This document shows positions 43,141 to 51,897 of a stretch of DNA of 64,000 nucleotides, in pieces; position 1 is the stretch's first letter, and each line of letters begins with the position of its first letter. The position numbers and the translations under genes are program-made. Source of the DNA: Erythrobacter sanguineus (GTDB taxonomy: Bacteria > Pseudomonadota > Alphaproteobacteria > Sphingomonadales > Sphingomonadaceae); assembly GCA_945878845.1 (NCBI GenBank), contig CAMCUB010000014.1:16645-80644 (forward strand). The letters are read 5' to 3'. The notes below the pieces were generated by a model. That model was not told the DNA's origin, ran no database searches, and worked only from the letters and a program-made list of their open reading frames with translations.

Positions 43141-44253
43141 TCAGCGGTGCCCCCAGCCGATCGCGGCGCCTGCGGCGCCGGCGGGAATGTCGGTAATCGC
43201 CTCGGTCACGGTGACGGTCTCGCCCGGCGCGAGGCGCTGCTTGGAGGGCACCACTTCCCAATCGCCGATCGGGCGATCACGGCGGTCGGAGAACACCACG
43301 AGGAGCTTGGGCACATCCATGCTCTCGCTCGCGGTGTTGCTGATCGTGCCGCGCACCTGGAAGATCTCCTGCCCGTTCTCGAGCGTGTCCTTCTTCTGCT
43401 CGGCCTTGGGGAAATCGAGCGTCAGCCCCGGGCGTCCGATCCCGAAGGTGGGGCGCTGGATCGGGAGCCATTCGGGCAGGCCGTAGTAATTGACCGCGAC
43501 CGCAGTGCCGCCCGCCAGCAAGGCGAAGATCACCGCGGCGAGCGTCCACATCCGCAGGGGATTGCGCCGCCGGGTGAAGGGCGCGCGGTAATCGAACTGC
43601 GAGCCGCCGTCGTCGTCGCCGTCGTCATCCTCGGCATAGGATGTGTCGTCGCCGAGCGGGGGGTCGCTGTAGTCGTCCTCGTCGGCGGAGGGATCGGGGA
43701 AGGCGGGGATCGGCGCAGGCTCGGGCGCGGCGCGCTGCACGGGCGGCGGGGCCGGCGGCGGCGGCGCGCTGGCCTGCCCTTGCGCATTGAGCCCGCGGCG
43801 CATCGCACGCATCGCGAGCGCGGCGTCGTCCTGATTGTAGCCTGCGTCGCCCCTATCGTCCCCGGCGCCTTCGGGCGTGCGCCAATGGCTGATCGAGGGG
43901 CCGTCGCGGCGCGGCTCGGGCGCGGCGCGCTGCACGGGCGGCGGTGGCGGGGGCGGAGGAGGAGGTGGTGGTGGCGGCGGCGGAGCAGGCTCGGCCGCGC
44001 GGACAGGCGAGGGGGCGGGCGCGGGGGCCGGAGTCGGCTCTGGCGCCGGAGCGGGCGCCTGAGCAGGGGCCTGAACGGGGGGCTGCGCGGTTGCGGGCGG
44101 GGCTTGCGGCGCGGGCGCGGCGGCGGATGCCTCAGGCGGGTCCTGATACCAGCTGTGCTTGCACTTGGCGCAGCGCACGGTGCGGCCCTCGCTGCCGATG
44201 GCAGCATCGGGCACTGCATAGCGGGTGCCGCAGGCTGGGCAGGCAATGATCAT
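43141..44253 (-). CDS. MJ0042-type zinc-ribbon protein with proline-rich linker and one membrane segment
   Basis: The start is ATG 44253 (MIIACPACGTRYAVPDAAIG). Residues 5-34 are a zinc ribbon with two CxxC pairs (CPAC and CAKC), of the MJ0042 type. About 40-210 is a long Pro/Ala linker with a run of prolines and acidic stretches. A membrane helix follows (about 235-255, WTLAAVIFALLAGGTAVAVN), and then a beta-rich domain (about 275-370) of DUF3426 type (IFQVRGTISNTASESMDVPK). Members are membrane-anchored with the ribbon in the cytoplasm; function is unknown, although the location next to ftsE is common in sphingomonads. It is divergent from ftsE, separated by 188 bases that may hold both promoters. 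Confidence 0.85.
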   Translation of the reverse strand: MIIACPACGTRYAVPDAAIGSEGRTVRCAKCKHSWYQDPPEASAAAPAPQAPPATAQPPVQAPAQAPAPAPEPTPAPAPAPSPVRAAEPAPPPPPPPPPPPPPPPPVQRAAPEPRRDGPSISHWRTPEGAGDDRGDAGYNQDDAALAMRAMRRGLNAQGQASAPPPPAPPPVQRAAPEPAPIPAFPDPSADEDDYSDPPLGDDTSYAEDDDGDDDGGSQFDYRAPFTRRRNPLRMWTLAAVIFALLAGGTAVAVNYYGLPEWLPIQRPTFGIGRPGLTLDFPKAEQKKDTLENGQEIFQVRGTISNTASESMDVPKLLVVFSDRRDRPIGDWEVVPSKQRLAPGETVTVTEAITDIPAGAAGAAIGWGHR

Positions 44254-44441
44254 GTCATATTCGGCATTAGTCCTCGCGCCTTTTCGCACAAGAGCGCGTG
44301 CGACACACGCCCGTATTTACCCCGCGTTTTCCACACTGGGGCGAGATTGCGCCGAGATTGTGGGGTGTAAAACGCAGTCATCGGCCATGCTGGCGCTATC
44401 TGGCGCTTTCCCGCAAGGCCCCCCGCTGTTAGTTGCGCCCC

Positions 44442-45173
44442 ATGAGCGAAAATCTCGCGGGCCATGTGAAATTCGACAATGTCGGGCTGCGCTACGGCAC
44501 CGATCCCGAGGTGCTGAGCAATCTCAGCTTCACGCTCTATCCCGGCAGCTTCTACTTCCTCACCGGCGCGAGCGGCGCGGGCAAGACCAGCCTCCTGAAG
44601 ATGCTCTACCTCGCGCAGCGCCCCTCGCGCGGGGCGATCCGGATGTTCGGGCAGGATCTGGTGACGATGCCGCAGAGCCGCCTGCCAGAGCTGCGCCGCC
44701 GCCTCGGCGTGGTGTTCCAGAACTTCCGCCTCGTCCCCTATCTCACCGCCTTCGACAATGTCGCCCTGCCGTTGCGGCTTGCCGGAACCGAGGAGAAGAA
44801 GGTCCAGCGCGCGGTCGGCGACATGCTCGAATGGGTCGGCCTCGCGCACCGCGCCCATGCCGTGCCGCCGAGCCTGTCGGGGGGCGAGCAGCAGCGCGTC
44901 GCCATCGCCCGCGCGGTGATCGCGCGGCCCAAGATGCTGATCGCCGACGAGCCGACCGGTAACGTCGACCCCGACATGGCATTGAAGCTGCTCCGCCTGT
45001 TCGAGGCCTTGAACAACCGCGTCGGCACCACGGTCGTGGTCGCGACCCACGATGTGCACCTGCTCAAGAAGGTGCCGGATTCGCTGATCATGCGCCTCCG
45101 CAAAGGCCAGCTTTCTGACCCCACCGGCGCGCTGCGCTATCCGCCCAAACCCGGCGGGAGCTCGGCTGCGTGA
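44442..45173 (+). CDS. ftsE: Cell division ATP-binding protein FtsE
   Basis: The 243-residue ABC ATPase has Walker A LTGASGAGKTSLLKML, a Q-loop (GVVFQNFRLVPYLTAFDN), the signature LSGGEQQRVAIARAV, Walker B KMLIADEPTGNVDPD and the H-loop VVATHDVHLL. The start at ATG 44442 is preferred to a TTG nine bases upstream. FtsE pairs with the membrane protein FtsX at the septum. The complex drives periplasmic murein hydrolase activation through EnvC-type partners. The stop overlaps the GTG of ftsX (GTGA). Length and order are as in other Alphaproteobacteria. Confidence 0.95.
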   Translation: MSENLAGHVKFDNVGLRYGTDPEVLSNLSFTLYPGSFYFLTGASGAGKTSLLKMLYLAQRPSRGAIRMFGQDLVTMPQSRLPELRRRLGVVFQNFRLVPYLTAFDNVALPLRLAGTEEKKVQRAVGDMLEWVGLAHRAHAVPPSLSGGEQQRVAIARAVIARPKMLIADEPTGNVDPDMALKLLRLFEALNNRVGTTVVVATHDVHLLKKVPDSLIMRLRKGQLSDPTGALRYPPKPGGSSAA

Positions 45174-46111
45174 GCACGCTCCCCCCGCTCCCAGTCGAGA
45201 CCGAGGAAGGCGAGTCCGCGCCCGAGCGTCCGCGTGGGCGCGCTGCCGCGCGGCTGCTGCCGCCGCAGCGGCTGACCGGGCCGATCCCCTGGGTGATCGG
45301 AATCCTGATCGCGCTGGTCGTCATCGCGGCCGCCGGCGGCCTTGCGCTGCGCAACCTCTCCAATGCGGCAAGCTCCAGCCTGTCGAGCGCGCTCAGCGTG
45401 CAGGTGATCGAGCCCAACCCCGATCTGCGCGCTGACCGGACCGCTGCCGCGGTCAAGGTGCTGACCGGCCTCCCCGGCGTCACCGCGGTGCACGAAGTGC
45501 CCGAGGCTGAACTCGTCTCGATGCTCGAGCCGTGGCTGGGCGAAGGCGCTTCCAGTGGCGACGTGCCGATCCCGGCGCTGATCGACGTCGAACTCGCCGC
45601 CAGCGCGGGCCCGGCCGAGGTCGCGCGGGTCGCCGCTGCCTTGAAGGCCGCGGTGCCCGGCGCGCGGGTCGATGCGCAGGGCGATTTTCTGCGGCCGGTG
45701 AACGATGCGCTCGCCGCGCTGCAATGGCTCGCGCTGGGCCTTGTCGCCCTCGTCGCGCTGGCGACTGCGGCGGCGGTGTGGCTCGCCGCGCGCAACGCCT
45801 TTGCGGGGGCCCGCGACACGGTCGAGATCATGCACCTGCTCGGCGCCAGCCAGCGCCAGATCACCGCGGTGTTCCTGCGCGACGTGCTGCGCGAGGCGCT
45901 TCTGGGCGCGGTGCTGGGCGCGGGACTCGGCGTGGCGGCGGTGTGGCTGCTCGGCCAGCAATTCGCCGCGCTGGGCAGCGGCATGGTCAGCGGCGGGGGC
46001 CTGATGCTCGCCGATTGGCTGGTGATCGGCGCGGTTCCGCTGGCAGGCGTGCTGCTGGCGGGCCTGACCGCGCGCATCACCATTGCGCTTGTCCTCAAGG
46101 ACATGCTCTAG
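45170..46111 (+). CDS. ftsX: Cell division permease-like protein FtsX
   Basis: GTG start at 45170, coupled to ftsE. The 313-residue product has a Pro/Arg-rich cytoplasmic N-terminus, a first membrane helix (about 40-62), a periplasmic domain (about 65-180) and three further helices at about 185-210, 235-265 and 280-305, the four-helix layout of FtsX. DTVEIMHLLGASQRQITAVF is the coupling region found between helices in FtsX and related permeases. It transmits ATP hydrolysis by FtsE to periplasmic cell-wall hydrolases. A short gap of seven bases leads to the next gene, suggesting one operon through plsC. Confidence 0.93.
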   Translation: MSTLPPLPVETEEGESAPERPRGRAAARLLPPQRLTGPIPWVIGILIALVVIAAAGGLALRNLSNAASSSLSSALSVQVIEPNPDLRADRTAAAVKVLTGLPGVTAVHEVPEAELVSMLEPWLGEGASSGDVPIPALIDVELAASAGPAEVARVAAALKAAVPGARVDAQGDFLRPVNDALAALQWLALGLVALVALATAAAVWLAARNAFAGARDTVEIMHLLGASQRQITAVFLRDVLREALLGAVLGAGLGVAAVWLLGQQFAALGSGMVSGGGLMLADWLVIGAVPLAGVLLAGLTARITIALVLKDML

Positions 46112-46118
46112 GGCGTCC

Positions 46119-46655
46119 ATGTCGATGATGCGCCGCGCCCTGTCACTGTTGTTCCTCGTCTGGGCGCTCGGCTTCCTGTGGTTCGTGGTATTCCTGCCGC
46201 GGCCCACGGAAGGCGTGAACACCGACGCGGTGATCGCGCTGACCGGCGGCCCCGGACGGATCGCGCGCGGCCTCACGGTGCTTGACCGCGGGCTGGCCAA
46301 GAAGATGCTGGTCAGCGGCGTCGACAAGGAAGTCCGCCCGCAGGAATTCGCCGCCCAGTTCGGCGTCTCTGCGAAGACCATGGCGTGCTGCGTGACCTTG
46401 GGCTTCACCGCGGTCGACACCCGCTCCAACGCCTCGGAGACCGCCAAGTGGGTGGCGCAGAACGAGGTCCGCTCCTTGCGCCTCGTCACCACCGACTGGC
46501 ACATGCGCCGCGCCGCCGGGGAGCTTGACCGCACCCTGCCCGAACATGTCACCGTGATCCGCGACGCGGTGCCCTCTCAGCCCGATCTGGGCACACTGTT
46601 CCTCGAATATCACAAGCTGATCGCGAGCCGCGCGGCAGGCATGGTCGACCTTTGA
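46119..46655 (+). CDS. YdcF family (DUF218) membrane-anchored protein
   Basis: The 178-residue product has an N-terminal membrane anchor (about 6-24, ALSLLFLVWALGFLWFVVFL) and a DUF218 domain (about 37-165) with NTDAVIALTGGPGRIARGL, the SRSNA-like motif TRSNASETAKWV, and RLVTTDWHMRRAAGEL. YdcF proteins bind SAM or act near cell-wall synthesis (for example SanA and ElyC); the domain would face the periplasm. It lies 7 bases after ftsX and overlaps the following acyltransferase gene (TTGA), so it belongs to an ftsEX-ydcF-plsC operon that is conserved in sphingomonads. The specific role is not known. Confidence 0.9.
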   Translation: MSMMRRALSLLFLVWALGFLWFVVFLPRPTEGVNTDAVIALTGGPGRIARGLTVLDRGLAKKMLVSGVDKEVRPQEFAAQFGVSAKTMACCVTLGFTAVDTRSNASETAKWVAQNEVRSLRLVTTDWHMRRAAGELDRTLPEHVTVIRDAVPSQPDLGTLFLEYHKLIASRAAGMVDL

Positions 46656-47344
46656 GCACCTTGCTTGCGGCCCTGCGCAGCCTTGTCTTCTATGTAATGT
46701 TCTATGGCGGCAGCGTGGCTCTGGTGATCGCCTCGGTGGTGGCCGTGACCGCGCGACCCGCCTGGCTCGCCGGGATCGTCGCGCGCTGGGGGGCGTGGCA
46801 CCTGTGGTGCGTGCGCCATGTGCTCGGCATCGAAGTGGTGCTCGAAGGCGCGCTGCCGCAGGGCCCCGTCCTGATCGCGGTCAAGCACGAGGCCTTCTTC
46901 GAGGCGATCGACACCCCGCGCCTGTTCACCCACCCCGCGGTTTTCGCCAAGCAGGAGCTGTTCCGCATCCCCGGCTGGGGCTATTCCGCGCTGGTCTACG
47001 GCCTCATCCCGGTCGCGCGCGAGGAAGGCGCCAAGGCGCTGCGCCAGATGATCGGACACGCCAAGCAGCGCGCCGAATCCGGCCGCCCGCTGGTTATATT
47101 CCCCGAGGGCACCCGCGTCGCCCACGGCACCCAGCCGCCGCTGCAAGCCGGGTTCGCGGGCCTCTACAAGCTGCTGCGCCTGCCGGTGGTGCCGATCGCG
47201 GTCGATAGCGGGCGGCTCTATCACCATGTGCTGAAGCGCCCGGGCCGGATCACCTACAAGGTCGGCGAGACCATCCCGGCAGGCTTGCCCCGCGAGGAGA
47301 TCGAGGCGCGGGTGCACCGGGCGATCAACGCGCTGAACGGGTAG
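46652..47344 (+). CDS. plsC: 1-acyl-sn-glycerol-3-phosphate acyltransferase (PlsC family)
   Basis: TTG start at 46652 overlaps the preceding stop. The 230-residue enzyme has an N-terminal membrane segment (about 10-35) and the LPLAT motifs: motif I KHEAFFEAID (His-x4-Glu, the alphaproteobacterial variant of His-x4-Asp), motif III VIFPEGTRVA and a late PVVPIAVDSGRLY. It acylates lysophosphatidic acid to phosphatidic acid at the inner membrane, a step in phospholipid synthesis. It is the last gene of the ftsEX operon. The 130 bases after it carry no gene and precede the DUF1800 gene. Confidence 0.92.
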   Translation: MSTLLAALRSLVFYVMFYGGSVALVIASVVAVTARPAWLAGIVARWGAWHLWCVRHVLGIEVVLEGALPQGPVLIAVKHEAFFEAIDTPRLFTHPAVFAKQELFRIPGWGYSALVYGLIPVAREEGAKALRQMIGHAKQRAESGRPLVIFPEGTRVAHGTQPPLQAGFAGLYKLLRLPVVPIAVDSGRLYHHVLKRPGRITYKVGETIPAGLPREEIEARVHRAINALNG

Positions 47345-47474
47345 CGGCGGGGCGGGGCGCGCAAGGCCGCCGCCCGCCATTATGCGACGCAAGTTCGGAA
47401 CGGATGCAAATTTAATTGGAAAGCAACGAAGGGAATCCTAGCCTCGTGCGTCTTGGGATCGAGGGAGCCCCTGA

Positions 47475-49313
47475 ATGTATCGCACGGATGACCACACGGA
47501 CGCCGCATCAGGCGGCGCTGGCGGAGAGGAAACGCGGCTTTCGGCCGCCGCATGTCAGGAGGACGCGGCGGCGCCTGCACCGATCCTCGCGCCGGAGATC
47601 AGGACCCTTGGTGCCGGCGCGCTGGCGCTGGCCGCTGCGGCGTGCGGCGGCGGGGGCGGTGGTGGCAACAGCACCGGCGGCGGCGGCCCGCCGGTGGCCG
47701 TGGTGCGCAGGCCCCAGACCGATGCCGAGGCAGCGCGGTTCCTGCTCCAAGCCTCGCTGTCCGCCTCGCCCGGCGCAATCAGCGAGCTGCGCAGCGAAGG
47801 CTACGAGCCCTGGCTCAACCGCCAGATGGCGAGCGCCAATGACCGCTCGGGCCGCACCTTCCTCGCCGACCGCCGCTTCGATCGCGTCGATTCCAACCGC
47901 TTCTACAACGGCGCCATCACCGGCGATTACATGATCTGGTCGCAGCTGCTTTCGGGCGGCAACGGCGTGCGTAAGCGGATCGCCCTGGCGCTTTCCGAAT
48001 TCTTCGTGGTGTCGCTGAGCGGCATCAACACGCTCTGGCGCGGCCCGGCGATCGCGGAATACTGGGACACCCTCAACGCCCGCGCCTTCGGCAATTTCCG
48101 CGATCTGCTGCAGGACATCACGCTCAACCCGGCGATGAGGGTGTTTCTCAACACCCTCGGCAACCGCCGCGCCGACAATTCGGGCCGGGTGCCGGACGAG
48201 AACTACGCGCGCGAGGTGATGCAGCTGTTCACCATCGGCCTGTTCGAACTCAACCCGGATGGGACCGACCGGCTCGTCAACGGCAATCCGGTCGAGACAT
48301 ACACCAGTGCCGACGTGTCGGGGCTTGCGCGGGTCTTCACCGGCTATGATTTCGACGCTACCGGGGTCACCACTACGCCCGAAGTCGGCGGCACCGCGCT
48401 GATCCCCGATCCCGAGTACCTCCGCCGGCCGTTGACGAGCGATCCGTCGCGCTGGGCTAACCCGCGCGCCAACGGCTTCCACGAGAACGGGGCCAAGACC
48501 TTCCTCGGCCTCACCATCCCGGCCGGAACCGGCGCGACCGAAACCCTGCGCCTCGCGCTCGACCATCTGTTCAACCATGCCAACGTGGGCCCGTTCTTCG
48601 CCAGGCAGATGATCCAGCGGCTGGTCACCAGCAATCCCTCCCCGGCCTATGTCGGACGGGTGGCAGCGGTGTTCGCCAATAATGGCCAGGGTCGCCGCGG
48701 CGATCTTGCCGCAGTGTTCAAGGCCATCCTCACCGATGACGAGGCGCTTGATCCGGCGGCCATTGCCAATCCCAATTTCGGCAAGCTGCGCGAGCCGATC
48801 CTCCGGTTTGCGCAGCTCGCGCGTACCTTCGGCGCCCGCTCGACGTCGGGCAACTGGCTGATCGGCGACCTCTCCGATCCGGCCACGGCCCTCGGGCAGA
48901 GCCCGCTGCGACCACCCTCGGTGTTCAACTTCTTCCGCCCGGGCTATTTCCCGCCCAACACCGAAATCGCCAATCGCAGCCTGCTCGCGCCCGAATTCCA
49001 GCTGGTCAACGAGACCTCCACGGCAGGCTACATCAATTTCCTTGAGCAAGCGGTGGGAGGCAGCCGCTTTGCCGATATCACGCTCGACTATTCGGCCGAG
49101 ATCGCGATCGCGCAGGATGCAGCGGCGCTGCTCGACCGGCTCGATCTGCTGCTAACCGGGCGCCAGCTCAGCCCCGGTGCGCGCGACACGATCCGCGCGG
49201 CGATGGAGGACGTGGCTGTCACCGCGACCTCCTCCGATGCCGAAAAACGGCGGCGGGTGCAGATTGGCGTCGCGCTGATCCTCGCCTCGACCGATTATCT
49301 CATCCAGAAATAG
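47475..49313 (+). CDS. DUF1800 family protein
   Basis: The 612-residue product begins with about 35 unordered residues, then a hydrophobic stretch with a lipobox-like end (TLGAGALALAAAACGGGGGG) and a glycine-rich linker, so the mature protein may be a lipoprotein. The rest is the DUF1800 domain, with AARFLLQASLSASPGAISEL, GYEPWLNRQMAS, the conserved REVMQLFTIGLFELN (seen as YAREVMQLFTIGLFELNPDG) and FNFFRPGYFPPNTEIA. DUF1800 proteins are nearly always paired with a DUF1501 gene, which follows here after 18 bases. The pair is exported in many bacteria, and the activity is unknown. Confidence 0.9.
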   Translation: MYRTDDHTDAASGGAGGEETRLSAAACQEDAAAPAPILAPEIRTLGAGALALAAAACGGGGGGGNSTGGGGPPVAVVRRPQTDAEAARFLLQASLSASPGAISELRSEGYEPWLNRQMASANDRSGRTFLADRRFDRVDSNRFYNGAITGDYMIWSQLLSGGNGVRKRIALALSEFFVVSLSGINTLWRGPAIAEYWDTLNARAFGNFRDLLQDITLNPAMRVFLNTLGNRRADNSGRVPDENYAREVMQLFTIGLFELNPDGTDRLVNGNPVETYTSADVSGLARVFTGYDFDATGVTTTPEVGGTALIPDPEYLRRPLTSDPSRWANPRANGFHENGAKTFLGLTIPAGTGATETLRLALDHLFNHANVGPFFARQMIQRLVTSNPSPAYVGRVAAVFANNGQGRRGDLAAVFKAILTDDEALDPAAIANPNFGKLREPILRFAQLARTFGARSTSGNWLIGDLSDPATALGQSPLRPPSVFNFFRPGYFPPNTEIANRSLLAPEFQLVNETSTAGYINFLEQAVGGSRFADITLDYSAEIAIAQDAAALLDRLDLLLTGRQLSPGARDTIRAAMEDVAVTATSSDAEKRRRVQIGVALILASTDYLIQK

Positions 49314-49331
49314 AACGCGGGGGACGCGGAC

Positions 49332-50780
49332 ATGTTCATCGGCAACAGTATCGAGATCGAGCGGCGTGCCTTTCTGAGGCGTTCGGCCCAGCTGGCGATG
49401 ATGGGGGGCGCGGCCTCCTATGCGCTGGATCTGGCCGGGCTGGCCGAAGCGGCGGCCTTCAGCAATACCGGCGGTTACAAGGCGCTGGTCTGCGTGTTCC
49501 TCTATGGCGGCAATGATCACGGCAACACGCTGATCCCCGTCGATTCGGCCAACTACGCCCGCTATGCCGCGATCCGCGGAACCGCCGGTTCGGAAGCGGC
49601 CTCGGGCATTGCGCTAGCGCGCGGCGCGCTGGCGAACACCGTTCTTGCCACCCCGTCCGACCAGCGGCTGACCGACGATATCACCTATGCGCTCGCCCCC
49701 ACCATGCCGCGCTTGAAGGGGCTGTTCGACAGCGGTGCCATGGCGCCGCTGCTCAATGTCGGCCCGCTGATCGCCCCGCTCACCCGCGCGCAGTATGACG
49801 CGGGCAGCGTGCCGCGCCCGGCCAAGCTGTTTTCGCACAACGACCAGCAATCGACCTGGCAGAGCTCGCAGCCCGAAGGCTCGCGCACCGGGTGGGGCGG
49901 GCGCACGGCCGATCTTGCGCTGACCTCCAACACCAATGCGATGTTCACCGCGATCAATGCGACCGGCAACGCGGTGTTCCTGAGCGGGCAGACCTCGATA
50001 CCCTATCAGGTGTCGCCTTCGGGCGCGACGCTCTACAACCCGCTCCAGAACGGACGGCTGTTCAACTCCGCCGCTGCCTCGCAGGCGCTGGGCACGCTGC
50101 TGCGCAGCGGATCGGGCAATGTGCTGGCGTCCGACTATGCCCACGTCAACGATCGCTCGATCCAATACGGCGCCTTCGTCAACGACGCGCTGCAGGGCGT
50201 GACGGTGAATACCAGCTTCGGCACCGGCAACCGGCTTGCCGACCAGCTGCGCGTGGTCGCCCGGCTGATCGCCGCGCGCCAGCGGATCGGGGTGACGCGC
50301 CAGGTGTTCCTTGTCTCGCTGGGCGGGTTCGACAACCATGACGGATTGATCGGCACGCATGACGGGCTGCTGGGCCAGGTCGATTTCGCAATCGACGCCT
50401 TCTACCGCGCGACCGTGGAACTGGGCGTGGCGAATAATGTCACCACCTTCACCGCGTCCGATTTCGGGCGGACCCTTTCCTCGAACGGCGACGGGTCCGA
50501 TCACGGCTGGGGCGCGCACCATTTCATCGTCGGCGGCGGCGTGCGCGGCGGGCGGTTCTACGGCCGCGCGCCGCAGGTTTCGGTCACCAGCAACGACCAG
50601 GTCGGGCAAGGGCGGCTGCTGCCGACCACCTCGGTCGACGAGCTGTCCTCGACGCTGGGCCTGTGGTTCGGGGTGGCGCCTTCGGAACTGCCCTCAGTCG
50701 CGCCGAATATCGGGCGGTTCGCCTCGGCCGATCTGGGTTTCATGAAGCCCGCGCAAACGGCGGTGGCGGCAGCGCGGTAG
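49332..50780 (+). CDS. DUF1501 family protein, Tat-exported
   Basis: The 482-residue product has a Tat signal, ERRAFLRRSAQLAMMGGAAS (consensus-like RRAFLRRS), cleaved near AEA (about 40). The mature domain shows the DUF1501 pattern KALVCVFLYGGNDHGNTLIP near the start and TASDFGRTLSSNGDGSDHGW with the late metal-like Asp/His cluster, which places it in the alkaline-phosphatase-like sulfatase superfamily. It is secreted folded, probably with a bound metal. It follows the DUF1800 gene in the usual order. Functions proposed for the pair are speculative. 208 bases without a gene follow. Confidence 0.9.
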   Translation: MFIGNSIEIERRAFLRRSAQLAMMGGAASYALDLAGLAEAAAFSNTGGYKALVCVFLYGGNDHGNTLIPVDSANYARYAAIRGTAGSEAASGIALARGALANTVLATPSDQRLTDDITYALAPTMPRLKGLFDSGAMAPLLNVGPLIAPLTRAQYDAGSVPRPAKLFSHNDQQSTWQSSQPEGSRTGWGGRTADLALTSNTNAMFTAINATGNAVFLSGQTSIPYQVSPSGATLYNPLQNGRLFNSAAASQALGTLLRSGSGNVLASDYAHVNDRSIQYGAFVNDALQGVTVNTSFGTGNRLADQLRVVARLIAARQRIGVTRQVFLVSLGGFDNHDGLIGTHDGLLGQVDFAIDAFYRATVELGVANNVTTFTASDFGRTLSSNGDGSDHGWGAHHFIVGGGVRGGRFYGRAPQVSVTSNDQVGQGRLLPTTSVDELSSTLGLWFGVAPSELPSVAPNIGRFASADLGFMKPAQTAVAAAR

Positions 50781-50988
50781 GATTCGGGGCGGCCCCGCGC
50801 CGTCAAACCCTGCGCTTTCCTACCTGCGTGCGGCCTGTCATTGTCGCGCGCATGACCCGCGTCCACCGCCCTTTTGCAAGCGTCTCCGCCTGGCCGCTGT
50901 GCAGGCCTTGCGCAGGGGCCGGTTTTCCGGTTCTGGACAGTGTCTCATGTGTCTCCAACAGCGCTGAAGCTGAACGGAGCGGTGGCGG

Positions 50989-51897
50989 TCAGGCGCCGTG
51001 TTCGCGCCCGAAGTCGGGGCGCTCGTCGTCCTGGCCCTGCTCGATCACCGCGCGGCGGATGGCGCGGGTGCGGGTGAAGAGGTCGAACAGCGCGTCGCCG
51101 TCGGCCGAGCGGATCGCGCGCTGCATGGCGGTGAGGTCCTCGGTGAAGCGGCCGAGCATCTCGAGCACCGCGCCCTTGTTGCTGAGGAACACGTCGCGCC
51201 ACATCACGGGATCGGAGGCAGCGATGCGGGTGAAGTCGCGGAAGCCGCCCGCGGAGTACTTGATGACCTCGCTTTGGGTCACGTCCTCAAGATCGCTGGC
51301 GGTGCCGACGATGGTGTAGGCGATGAGGTGCGGGATGTGGCTGGTGACCGCGAGGACGAGGTCGTGGTGGGCGGCGTCCATCGTCTCGACCTTGGAGCCG
51401 AGCTGGGTCCAGAAGTCCGACAGGGCTTCGAGCGCGGCGGGGTCGCAGGCTTCGGGCGGGGTGATGATGCACCAGCGCCCGGCGAAGAGGGTGGCGAAGC
51501 CTGCGTCGGGCCCGCTCTGCTCGGTCCCCGCAACGGGGTGCGCGGGGATGATGGTCGCGCCCGGAAGCGCCTCGGCCAGCGCCTCGGCGACCGCGGCCTT
51601 GGACGAGCCGACGTCGCTGACGATGGCGTGGGGGGCAAGGCCGGGCGCGATGGCGCGGGCGGCGTCGGCCATGGCGCCGACGGGGACGCACAGGATCACG
51701 AGGTCGGCGCCTGCGACGGCGGCCTCGGCGGTGTCGTGGACGGTCTCCACCAGCCCGCGCTCGGCGGCGCGGGCGCGGACTTGCGCGTCGCGGTCCCAGC
51801 CGGTGGTGGTGACGGCCAGCCCGCGCGCCTTGACCGCGAGCCCGATCGAACCGCCGAGCAGGCCAAGACCGATGATGGCAACGGAGCGGATAGTCAT
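50989..51897 (-). CDS. tyrA: Prephenate/arogenate dehydrogenase family protein (TyrA)
   Basis: The start is ATG 51897 (MTIRSVAIIGLGLLGGSIGL), which overlaps the hisC stop (ATGA). The 302-residue product has the NAD(P) motif GLGLLGG, the core VILCVPVGAMADAARAIAPG and the catalytic region IPAHPVAGTEQSGPDAGFA with its conserved His, then the helical dimerisation domain (SHIPHLIAYTIVGTASDLED). It makes 4-hydroxyphenylpyruvate or tyrosine precursors for tyrosine synthesis; whether it prefers prephenate or arogenate cannot be set here. There is no fused chorismate mutase or ACT domain. It is in one unit with hisC, the normal alphaproteobacterial order. Confidence 0.93.
   Translation of the reverse strand: MTIRSVAIIGLGLLGGSIGLAVKARGLAVTTTGWDRDAQVRARAAERGLVETVHDTAEAAVAGADLVILCVPVGAMADAARAIAPGLAPHAIVSDVGSSKAAVAEALAEALPGATIIPAHPVAGTEQSGPDAGFATLFAGRWCIITPPEACDPAALEALSDFWTQLGSKVETMDAAHHDLVLAVTSHIPHLIAYTIVGTASDLEDVTQSEVIKYSAGGFRDFTRIAASDPVMWRDVFLSNKGAVLEMLGRFTEDLTAMQRAIRSADGDALFDLFTRTRAIRRAVIEQGQDDERPDFGREHGA

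Noticed and set aside
43877..44062. A glycine-rich plus-strand ORF (long Gly run)
   Set aside because: It is the reverse strand of the proline-rich linker of the zinc-ribbon gene, not a protein of its own.
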